This document shows positions 48,071 through 58,469 of a DNA stretch of 64,000 nucleotides, one piece after another. The notes under the pieces were generated by a model. It was not told the DNA's origin. It saw only the letters and a program-made list of their open reading frames with translations, and did no database searches. Source of the stretch: Coffea arabica (lineage: Eukaryota > Streptophyta > Magnoliopsida > Gentianales > Rubiaceae); assembly GCF_036785885.1 (NCBI RefSeq), contig NC_092329.1, positions 17,378,449 through 17,442,448 on the forward strand, given 5' to 3'. Within the stretch, counting starts at the first letter, position 1, and the number at the start of each line of letters is the position of its first letter. The translations under genes were made by a program, and so were the position numbers.

Positions 48071-49910
48071 GCGTATGGCTCATGATTAAGGCTAAAGTGA
48101 GTATCTTATTAACCTAAGTTTTGAATAATCAGACCATGACATCTTGTCTTGGTTACTTTTAGGGTTTAACGGTGGAAATGAGCACAACCCGGAACCTTTA
48201 GCTTTGGTCTACTTTAAAAAGTGAGTGTCCCTTGCATGTATATGCTTTAGATGACTATGTGAAATGTTGTGAATATTGCCGGAATATTAAATGCTTTCCA
48301 ATGACTGTTAAATAAATTTTCGATGGGCAAGTGTGTACTTTATCGCACTCAAACCAAGCAAAAGCGAATTTTCAATAATTGAATGCTACTTGTGCATAAA
48401 TGTAAACCTTTTGGCTGAATTGGGCCCTTGCCCTTCGTTGCCAGTCGACTCGAGCTAGAAGCGGACTCAGTCGAGCGGCTGGTGACCCTGGGACAATGTT
48501 TGGTATACTCGAGTATTACCACGAAATCTAGTGGAGAACTGGCTAGTGAATTCAATGCAATGAAATCGATGAGTCTATTTTCTAACGGTGTAAGTTTTGT
48601 GATTTTTCGACCTACGGAACTGAAGTTGTACTTTTTCAAAGAATGTCGCCAAAGCTAAAAAATTTTGTCAAATGAATTGAGTAGAACTTGGAAAACTTTG
48701 AGAAAATTTTTCTAGGTTTTAAATTTTAATTGGTGTGATTTTGGATGGTTTTGTGGCATTAAACAAGTGTACTTTATAGCCCTAGAATGCACTTGGACAT
48801 TCTTCGATTGGCTTTCAAATTTGTCTTTGAGTATTGTGTTTTGAGATGCCGAATTTAGATAGGTGTATGGCTCATGATTAAGGCTAAAGTGAGTACCTTA
48901 TTAACCTAAGTTTTGAATAATCAGACCATGACATCTTGTCTTGGTTACTTTTAAGGTTTAATGGTGGAAATGAGCACAACCCGGAACCTTTAGCTTTGGT
49001 CTACTTTAAAAAGTGAGTGTCCCTTGCATGTGTATGCTTTAAATGACTATGTGAAATGTTGTGAATATTGCCGGAATGTTAAATGCTTTCCAATGATTGT
49101 TAAATAGATTTTCGATGGACAAGTGTGTACTTTATCGCACTCAACCCAAGCAAAAGTGAATTTTCAATAATTGAATGCTACTTGTGCATGAATGTAAGCC
49201 TTTTGGCTGAATTGAGCCCTTGCCCTTCGTTGCCAGTCGACTCGAGCTAAAAGCAGACTCGGTCGAGTGGCTGGTGACCCTGGGACAATGTTTGGTATAC
49301 TCAAGTATTACCATGAAGTCTGGTGGAGAACTGGCCAGTGAATTCAATGCAATGAAACCGATGAATGAATGATTTGAATACTAAAGGAGTTTTCACTTGC
49401 AAATATTTTCTAATGTCGGAGGGATAAGGAAAATGGTTGGCGAATGAATGAATGAATGGCTCCAAGTGAACATGAATCCTTTCAATGAATGAATGATTGA
49501 TTTTTGAATGACTGCTTGTTACTGTGCCAAGTGTGCAAAGTGCTAAATGTAAATGTTCCTGTGTTTACTTGCTTGTTTGCTTGTTTGGGAACCTCATTGA
49601 GCTTTTAGCTCATCCCATTAATTTGTTTTCCTTACAGGGGTGGAGGTTGAAGCAAGTAGCCGTGAACTAGTGTATATAATCTCCGTACTTGTACTTTTGT
49701 AGATGAGATGAATTTGGAATCTTTAGAAATGTAATCCTATGTTTTAGTCTTGGATTGTAAATTAAGTTTGAATTGTTGGTTGGAAATGGAACTTTTATGT
49801 TAATTTCGAGGCTTGAACGGCTATTTGAAGAACGTTAATGAGTGAGTTCTAATGAAACCTAGGCAGGGCAAACCCTTGGGTACGCCCTAGGGAGAGGTGG
49901 GGTCGTTACA

Positions 49911-51651
49911 GTGATGGCGTGGCGTAATCTTTAATTTGCATGGCTGCTAAGATTCTGTGAAAAATTTTCAAAGTCAATCAAAAAGAATTTTTTTCCTCTC
50001 ATCTTTACAATTTTTTATAATTGAATTACCTCATTGGTCATCCCTTATCAAGTTCCCCGAGATTAACCTTCCCCTTGGAGATTTGTTGCTAGAAGCTGGA
50101 TCCGAAAATAAACATGACAAAAAGGGCTATTAGTGAGCAATTTAACAAAGGTATGGGTATTCAAAGAACAATCATGGACGAGGAATCGCTATGAATAATG
50201 CATGCAAATATAAAAGTATCAATCATGGTGATATTGGTCGAAAGCATTGGTCACATTAGACACACGACAAAGCGACATGCAAATGTTCAAGTACCAATCA
50301 CGTTCTAGACATCAGGGATGCATCAAAATAAACACGCAAAGTCTATTGCCGAAGTTTCTTTTAATGATTAAGTGCTGAAAAGAAAAGTCTTGGGTACCTA
50401 ATAAATAGCAAATGGTATCGGCAGAATGCAAATAGTGGGTGGCACCAATTTAGTAGAGGCAGCCGTCAAATTTTTCACTTTAAAGCATGATTGTTCATAG
50501 TACATCATCAAATATTCACATTAAAACATGACTGGCAGCCATAATATACTAATCAATTCTTGGTGGAAAGTTTGGTGCGAAACTAGCAAAAACAATGATT
50601 CATACGATACTTAGCATTTTACATGGAAAATAAATATAGAGCACCACGTGCGACCTCCAAATAATTCAAGAGTAGCTTGGCAAAGGTGATGACCAACTTC
50701 AAATTGTTGCTATTAGTCAAAAAGGCAGCAAAGTGGAATGAGTGACGGTAGCAGTAAATAAAGATGTAGCAGCGGCAACTCTTGACAGCAATCTTCGTGA
50801 ATCAAAAGGAAAGGAATTTTTTTTTTGGAGCAAGTTCACGGCTTTGGACTTGGGAATTTATAGAAGGAGTTTCTACTACAAATTCGGGAGGAAGGTGAGT
50901 TCAAGTGTAACTGGCTTCCTAGTCCGCCTGAATTGTCTAAGGAATGTCTTCGTTCTAGAGGTTCCTAGCAATTAAATTGGCTGTCAGACTGATCATCTAA
51001 AGGGAAGTGAATTCTAAGCTGGTTTCGGAAGCTTGCTTCCAGAAGAAGTTGGTTTATTATTCTGTATGATTATAAAAGATAAAGCTTCAATTCATGTTGG
51101 CCTTGGAAGGAATTATTTTCGCAACCAACTTCTATAGGCTAATTAACTCCTTAAAGGATTGTGTTGGGTTGCTCTTCAAGCTTCGGGTTTTATCACTAAA
51201 AAAAAGGGGAACTTAATTGTTTAAGTTTATCAAGGATACAAATCCTAGAAGTTCGACAAGAGAATGCTTGGTTCGGACTTTGAAACTTGTGAAGCGGTGG
51301 AGTTCATTATTGATCAAGGAACAAGATACTTGTCTTATAATTGGACTTGGAAACTTTCTAGGCCAATGGAAAGGTGTTTTGCATGTAAGGTGCACATAGA
51401 ATAAAAGCTTGATTAATCATCTACGAAATAGAATTCCATGTGAAGTTTGATTAATCACCAATATGATTCCTATTCGGTCATTGAAGTCTTTGTGCGGTCA
51501 GCTTCTTGCTTAGATGACTTAATTCACAAGAGTTATCTCCTAAGAGTTTTGAATTCCAATTATACAAGAAAGAAAACTTAAGCAAATTAAAGAAAGTCAA
51601 AACTTGTCTATTCAAGTTGTACTCTTCGCAAACAAGTTTCGTGGAGACATT
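49911..51651. other. Region between solo LTR and right 1.2-kb repeat, no recognised gene
   Basis: Together with 38026-38218 this is the only non-LTR sequence between the two 1.2-kb direct repeats. If those are LTRs, this would be the non-coding inside of a large non-autonomous element. Frames here are short and unfamiliar on both strands. Confidence 0.45.
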
Positions 51652-52852
51652 TGTAGACAATGAAATTTTAATTAATTCTTAAAATTACCATTGGTCTATA
51701 AATTATTTTTATAACTTATTTTTATCCAATTGGATATTGCCATATGTCATGTACACTTGGCAAAATGGTTATTAAATGGCCAATTACATTTCGCCATGTG
51801 TCAAGTTGAGGTGTCCCAATCAATTGAAATTACTAGGATGTCTCCGCCAATCAAATCATATCATGTTACATGTCTATATGACTTGACAAAATTTTGGATA
51901 GATATCTAAATATTTATTTCTTATTAAATAGATAATATTTAGAATTGTTTAATCTATATGTATTTCTTATATACTGCAATAACTTGTCCAATCACATGGC
52001 GCCACGTCACGTGTCCCTACAAACTTGGCCAATCAAGGAACTACTCATTGATATTATCTCTTTATTAATAAATACAAAATGAAGAGATAATATTTAAACT
52101 GGCACAGTCCTAATATGACTACACGTCTTGGAAGACAAGTAGAGTGGTATACATGTTTTCAACCCTTTTACTATGGCTATAAATAGGGGTCCCTCTACCA
52201 AGTCAAGGGGACATCAAGAGGCATCTCATGCACTCAAGTATTGTAGCTCCAAGTTACAAAAGTCTGGATCGTCAAGCTCTTCAAATCTTCTATATATCAA
52301 GACTTGAGTCTTCAAAAATCTTCTAAATTCTTCAAATCTTCCATGTCAAGATTTGAAAGAATTAGTGGTGGATCCAAGAACAAGCTACGAAGCCCTTGGA
52401 TTAGCGTTCGAAGGGAAGAATCGAAGGAAACTCTCTGCATACTCGAGAAAATTCTGGAGACTGTACTTACCTATTTTCCTAAATTTATATATTGCATATT
52501 TGTCGTGTGTTTTTTTCTTATCGTTTTGCAGACTTGAAATTTTATCGCATACAATACCAAAAGCTTTTTTACTGTAGTTTTCCAATTATGAAGTGAGAGT
52601 GATGGTATTGACAAAGAAAAAGTGTACTACATTTTAAAAATAAAATTACAAAATTTTCACCAGTAAAAGAAAATGTGCCTTCCAAGAGGCCACATATTTT
52701 TTAATTCATAAAAAAAAAAAAGATTGCCATCATTTTAAATGAATTGGAGTACTCTAATTTTTTTTCCCATGGGCTACATAGTAACTTTGAACATTTATTT
52801 TCTTAATATCTTTTGTTAGTTAGGGAAAAGTTTCACTTCCTAATTGAAATTT
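51652..52852 (+). repeat. 1.2-kb direct repeat, right copy (LTR-like)
   Basis: Begins TGTAGACAATGAAA, same orientation as 36811-38025, with the same CTATAAATAGGGG core (TATA at 52178-52184). One indel of a few bases lies near the TATA box and others are scattered. It ends next to the decayed LRR gene. Confidence 0.75.
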
Positions 52853-53400
52853 TTTTAAAAAATTAGAATAGTTCAGGCACAATAAATATATGCATTTGGA
52901 CCTTTATAGTCCTTGATTTTATTGTTTGGAATAGCTTCGTATGGTGGATATTGAAATAAAAAAGTCTACATAGGCTTTAATTTATTAAGAGTAAGAATAC
53001 ATGAATCACCGTTTAATTCTTTAAAAGCGAACATCTAAGTATTTGAGACATTGGGGATCCAATTAGAGAGGTTACTCTATAATGGGCCAGTATGCCCAAA
53101 TTCATAGGTACCAATTCGAAGGTTGTTCGTACTTGATTCTTACAAGCTGTTGTTTGCAAAAGAAAGGTGGTCCAAACTCTCTAAACTCCAAATAGAACTG
53201 GGGATTTTACCCGAAAATTGATTGTTTGATAGGTCTAATGATTCCAAATCCTTTAATTCTCCCATCCTTGGTGCCAAAGGTCCTTTTCAGGAAATTCGAT
53301 GACAAGTTGATTTCCCGGAGATCTTTAAGACTCCACAAGCTCACTGGAAGAGTAGAGGTTAATCTATTGAAAGCTATGTGAAGATATTTAAAAAATGTAA

Positions 53401-53692
53401 GATTATTGAAACATCCTGAAATTGAACCGCTAATCTGATTTTGACTTAGGTATAAATGTTCCAAACTCTGCAAACCACAGAGATCACAAGAGAGCGAACC
53501 AGTGAGAGAAATATTGATAAGATCCAAATACCAAAGAGTCTATTTGGATTATTGAAACATCCTGAAATTGAATCGCTAATCTGATTTTGACTTAGGTATA
53601 AATATTCCAAACTCTGCAAACCACTGAGATCACAAGAGAGTGAACCAGTGAGAGAAATATTGATAAGATCCAAATACCAAAGGGTCCATTTG
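53401..53692. repeat. 146-bp tandem duplication within the LRR pseudogene
   Basis: ATTATTGAAACATCC starts at 53402 and 53548. The units match at over 95 percent and each encodes the same LRR (INISLTGSLSCDL). The first unit ends with AGTCTATTTGGATT, a partial copy of the terminus of the neighbouring MITE, so the duplication followed that insertion. Confidence 0.9.
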
Positions 53693-54367
53693 GATTATCT
53701 ATTTTTTGGTGTGATTTTTAAATATTTTATTATAACCATATAGTTCAAAATTTTTTATTGTAGATGTTTTTAATGATGTTTTGGGATGTTTTTTAAAATA
53801 TATTTTGGAATATTTTTAAAATTTTAAATTTTAATGGAATATTTTTAAAATTTTATAAAATCTTACGATCACCGACCACTACTACACCCCACCCCTCCCC
53901 TCCTGCCTACCTTCTCTGCCACCCCTTGCCCCTCCCTCCCTCTCTGATCGTAGGTTGTGACCAGAAAATGATCGCTGCCTGCGACTAGAGAAAGGAAGGG
54001 GGCAGCGGGAGAGACGTGGGGAGGAAGAAGGAGGCTAGGGGAGAGGAGACAGAGGCAGGAGAAAGAGGCAGGAGAAAGGAGGAGGAAGAAAGGGGAGGAA
54101 GAAAGAGAGGAGAAATGGGAGAGGAAAAGTAAGGAGGAGGAGGAAGGAGAGAGGGGGAAGGGGCAGTAGGTGATGGTGTGTTTTTGGTGGTTGGTGGTGG
54201 TGGTATGGCGGAGGGAGAGAAAGTTTTTTTTTTTGTATTTTTCTTGGTGAGTTGTTTTTGATATATTGTGCGGATGCGGTGTTTTGGAGTTGCTTTTGTT
54301 TGTATATTATTGTAGCATTATATATAAAAAACTTATTTTTCAAAAATTGAGAAATCCAAATGGAGCC
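53682..54367. mobile_element. MITE with GGxxCCATTTGGATT termini
   Basis: Left end GGGTCCATTTGGATT and inverted right end GGCTCCATTTGGATT match at 14 of 15. AAA on both sides may be a 3-bp target duplication. Length 686. The middle (about 53985-54170) is nearly pure purine on the plus strand. No transposase. Superfamily not determined. Confidence 0.75.
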
Positions 54368-55958
54368 AAAGCTTTTGCATACCCCATATCGTAGTTGGAA
54401 TTGAACCAGTCCAGCTATTGTCACCTAAACCTAAAATTGCTAAATTGCTCAAGTTTCCAATGCTGTCTGGAATGTTCCTTTTGAGCCCATTGTTCTATAC
54501 ATCTAACGATTGAACAAAAAAAGAAAGCTTTCCAATAGATCTCGGAGGAACCCTATTTAACAGATTGTCTTTCACCATTATACGCCTTAAAAATATGCAA
54601 CCTGTGAGGGAAATGAAGAGACCCAATTCTAGAGATGTCAAATTGTTAGCAAATAGATCTATAACTTCGAGACATCTCAAACTTCCAATGGAATTGGGGA
54701 TTTGACCACTGAATTTGTTATGATCAAAGAGATATTGTAGCTAGTTTTGAATAGTTTGAAATAGAGGCAGGTATGGCTCCACTGAAGTTATTCCAAGTAA
54801 GATAAATATCTTCCATATTGTGTTGGCCATCGCACATATTTGACGGAAAAATGCCATATAAATTATTGTTAGAAAGGTCGAATACCCTCAGAGTTGAAAT
54901 GCTGAAAATCTCAATTGGTATCGAACCATTTAAGCTATTCTATCCCAAGCAGAGGTGGGCACGGGTTGGGTATCCGTCCCATCCACCATATAACTGACCC
55001 GACCCGTACCTTGCAGGTCAATCATTTTCTAACCCTTATCCATCCCGCATATTAGCAGGTACCCAATTATAGGATACCCGCTGAGATATGGTCAAGCCAA
55101 CGGTACCCGCCCCGCTCCACTTATCATTTAAGTTTTTAAAAAAAAATAATTTATACTAATTTAATTTCATATTTTACATATTCATCTAAGATTTAATAAA
55201 GATTTTTTTCTCAAAAACAGTCTCCCACCAAAAAACAAGCATGCGAAGAGAATACAAGATAAAGGAAAAAAATTAAAAGAATTTAAAATCAATAAAAATT
55301 TGAAATAAATAGCACATTTTTTTTAAATATATGTTCCACATTAATTAAACTCTTTTTCATAAAACATAAGATTATGACCTTTACAAATAAATCTTGTAAA
55401 CAAACTATAGTCTCTCATATTTGTAATACAATTTGTTTAATAAAATTACTTAGTTAACTCTAAATTATTAGTTGATAGTATGTATATAAAAATGAAAAAA
55501 TAAAAAATATATATGTGGGACGGATCAGGTATCCATGGATTTTTAATTATGTAATCCTAATCTACCCCTTATCTTAGTGGGTATCCGACCCTTTTTTGAC
55601 CCAATTAAATAATACAAATCGGTATCCTAATTTTCGGATCAGATTAAATATGGCAAATTTTCGAGTTAACGAATAATTTTGCCCACAGCGTCCCACGAGT
55701 GCTTGCTCTCTGTGGGTCTCTCCTTGCCTCTCTACAACTCTCCTCTTCCCTAGTCACTCTAGTGGAAGTCTCCAATTCGTTCCTCTCTATTCCTTTTCCT
55801 AACCTTCATATTTCTTAATACTTAGTAGATTCTACTATTCCTCTTTGATCTCTAATTTTCTGGTCTTACCATTTTTCCTATCTTAAAGTTTTACTTTTCG
55901 GAGTCTCATGCACTTTTCTCTATCCTTGCAGGTTTCTTAGTGAGAATTAGAGTTTGTT

Positions 55959-56856
55959 TTGTCCTTTTTCTTCCTTATTGTCACTGCATGCTTGACATCT
56001 CTAGTCATGGCAGAGGAGCTAGAAAAATTGTGCCAAAAACTGAATCTGAGTGAGGATGAGGAAGAAGTTATGCTCATGCCTAGTGCTAATGAAGACTCAA
56101 GAAATTCCACAGGGGATCCTTATATTCTGGTAAAGTTATTCATGTGAAAAACTTTTAATGGAGAAGCACTAATGACCACTATGAAGAAGGCATGGAACCC
56201 ATCATCGGGTCTTTCACACACTGTAGTCGGAGATAATCTATTTTTATTCAAGTTCAATGACATCTTAGACAGTAAGAAAGAAAGTGCTGGTAGGTGCCCT
56301 TTGGTCTTTTGACGAGAATCTTCTTGCTATATGTGACTACATTTGCAATATTCAACTATCAAAGGTCAAAATAGAATGGTGTCCTTTCAGGGTTCAGGTT
56401 TATAATCTCCCTATCAGTTGGATGATTGGGCAAACAGTTGAGTTCATTGGGATTAAACTTGGGATCTATGAAGGTTTTGAATCAAAGGGTGATCAATTTT
56501 CTTGGGGCAAATATCTTCGTATCCGCATAAAACTCTACTTGAGTCATCCTTTCAAACATCTCATGAAACTTTTTATTGATAGAGAGCTATGTGAAGTTTA
56601 CTTCCAGTATGAAAGATTGCCTCTCTTTTGTTACTTTGGCGAAAGGATTGGTCATGGCGACGAGGACTGCGAGTTTAGAATAGATCCAATAATAAATTTG
56701 AGTTCAGGAAAGGCACCACACAAAATGATAAAGGCAAGTTATAGGAAGCAAAATCCAGCAAACCAGCAAACAACAGCTGCAATCACTCCGGCAATGGCAG
56801 AACAACATACTCCAACAGCACCTTTGTCAGCAGCGACTTCTCAGGAAAAAATTTGA
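55959..56856 (+). pseudogene. LINE ORF1, RNA-binding protein with damaged zinc knuckle
   Basis: Starts near ATG 56007 (MAEELEKLCQKLNLSEDEE), stops at 56147 and resumes to 56856. The core has LVGALWSFDENLLAI, VQVYNLPISWM, FESKGDQFSWGKYLRIRIKL and FCYFGERIGHGDEDC. The knuckle in this family is CxxC...H....C; here the second cysteine is glycine. ORF1 would package the LINE RNA. Confidence 0.8.
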
Positions 56857-57624
56857 GATAATTCTCTGGATAATGAAGTCCTCCTTGCCTCAGAACATAC
56901 AACAAAATCTTTTCAACTTTCAAATAGCAATTCTCTTGGCACAACGGTTAAGGATATGGATAAGAAGTTAGGAGTTATCTAGGTCTAGGTTAATCTCCCA
57001 ACTTCAAAAGGGAAAGAAGCAGTAGTTCAAACTTCCACCTTATTGGATTCCTTTTAGCCAACCAAATAAAGATCGCTTCGAAAGGCCTCAAATCAGGTAG
57101 GTCTCATCATCAACTAACTGGGCCAACTGAATGCAGTAACTCACCATCACTTAGCTCAAATGTCTCGCAAGTGGATAAGATAACTCCTAAGCCTAGCCTA
57201 CAGCCTATGGTTTTAGACAAAATTGAGTCCTAATTTTCTTCAGCTGCTGAGCAAACCTTTCTTCTAGATGCTATGCTTACCCAACAGAAGAGTTTCTCTC
57301 ATGTTCACCTTTCTTGTAGATGCTATGCTTACCCAACAGAAGAGTTTCTCTAATGTTCAAGACATGCGAGTAATTGCTAACTCAATGTCGCAAAAGAGAA
57401 ACAAGAATTCGTGCAGACCTCCATTTTCACAACTTCATAGCTCCCACTCTACTACTTCGCTAGTTGGAAAGAAAGTCAAGCAGGATAATAAGGATGTTGT
57501 GCCAGCAGAAGTGATTCCAGCAGGTAACTCCCTTCTCAAAAAATCAAAGTTATCAAACCTGTCATCTTTTTCACCCGCATCTCATGCAATGGCAGAGACT
57601 AGCTCCAAGTCCTGCCAATAGCCA

Positions 57625-58464
57625 TGATTGCCTTAAGTTGGGACTGCTGAGGATTAAACAACCCTTGGATAGTTCAAGAATTCTGGACTCTTGTTCAGAG
57701 AGAGAAAGCTTCTATTATTTTTTTAATTGAAACTAAGTGTTTTTGTCATGTTATTGATAAAATATAACCCCAAATTGAGTGGCAGGGCACTGGTGTTGAT
57801 GCTTGTGGTAAATCTGATGGTATTGCTCTTGTATAGGATAAAGCATTGGATATGCTTCTATACATGTTTTCTTCCAATTTCATAGATACTATTGTAAATC
57901 ATGACGGTTCCTCATGGCGCCATACTGGCTTCTATGGAGATCCAGACCCCTTAAAAAAGAAGCATTCTTGGGATATGTTAGCAAGCTTAGCTCTCAATCA
58001 CAATTACCATGGCTCTGTCTTGGTGATTTTAATGAAATCCTTAGCCAGCACGAATTTTATGGAAAAGGTTACGGGCTAATTGGCATATTATAAATTTTAA
58101 GAAGACTCTAATTGATTGCAATCTTTTTGACATGGGTTTTAAGGGCTATAAGTTTACATGGTGTTATAGCACGATCTCACCAAATACCATAAGGGCAAGG
58201 CTAGATAGAGTCTGTGCAACTCAAGACTTCCTAAACTTGTTTCCGGATTCAAGTGTCCAACAGATTCACTCTCTCTATTTGGACCACATCCCAGTTAAAT
58301 TGTCTGTGTCCAAGTCATCTTATGCTCCAACTGATCAGCAAAAGGATCATAGGAGAAGAAAGTTCATGTTTGAGGCTATGTGGGTTAAGTCTTCTGAATG
58401 TGAATCAGTCATCAAGCAGGCTTGGGAAATGAATTTATCCGATAATACATGTGACAATTTCTAA
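57625..58464 (+). pseudogene. LINE ORF2 endonuclease domain, broken
   Basis: APE-type endonuclease that would nick target DNA. Visible: LSWDC-stop-GLNNPWIVQEF (normally WNCRGL), SIIFLIETK, WRHTGFYGDPD, and GFKGYKFTWC...RARLDRVCA...LDHIPV. Internal stops at about 57648 and 57771 plus a frame change near 58080 break it. An extra duplicated block (ATGCTATGCTTACCCAACAG, at 57270 and 57321) lies just upstream. Confidence 0.8.
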
Positions 58465-58469
58465 CTCGA

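Larger units (their letters stand above)
39753..49362 (+). repeat. Tandem duplication of about 792 bp inside the solo LTR, first copy split by CACTA
   Basis: Copy 1 is 39753-40047 plus 48071-48570, copy 2 is 48571-49362. GAGTCTATTTTCTAACGGTG starts both copies. The distance between copies, less the 8026 bases of transposon and target duplication, is 792. The copies are almost identical, with scattered single-base differences, so the duplication is young compared with the other repeats in the window. Confidence 0.88.
38219..49910 (+). repeat. Solo LTR of a chromovirus-like element, enlarged by duplication and a CACTA insertion
   Basis: Starts TGTGAGGACTCG at 38219 and ends GGGGTCGTTACA at 49910. 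It contains TTGGCCGAGAGAGG near 38830 and the box TTTAGCTCATCCC...TTTTCCTTACAGGG near 49600-49640 that is also in the LTR at 24599. No primer site follows and no internal domains are attached, so it is a solo LTR. Without the 8.0-kb CACTA insert and one copy of an internal 792-bp duplication it would be about 2.9 kb, close to the LTR at 24599. No convincing 5-bp target duplication is visible. Confidence 0.75.
53100..54949 (-). pseudogene. Leucine-rich-repeat receptor gene, degenerate, C-terminal part of the repeats
   Basis: LRR proteins of this type are membrane receptors for development or immunity. Reading the minus strand from 54949 down, typical 24-residue plant repeats appear in several frames: NGSIPIEI, LRVFDLSNNNLYG, NNFSGAIPAS, LEVIDLFANNLTSLELG, then ISLTGSLSCDLCGLQSLEHLYLSQNQISG and RLTSTLPVSLWSLKDL near 53500-53330, and a SGKIPSSIWSLESL-like segment near 53200. 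Stops, frameshifts, a MITE and a local duplication break it. No kinase or membrane segment is seen. The upstream continuation is at 61829-61990, on the other side of a transposon insertion. Confidence 0.82.

Noticed and set aside
38219-49910. Full-length LTR retrotransposon with LTRs at both ends of this span
   Set aside because: The two ends are the two ends of a single LTR: no primer site follows the left part, the inside is a tandem copy of LTR sequence plus a CACTA element, and no gag or pol is present.
54035-54424. Serine/proline/leucine-rich minus-strand frame
   Set aside because: Translation of the polypurine tract in the MITE.
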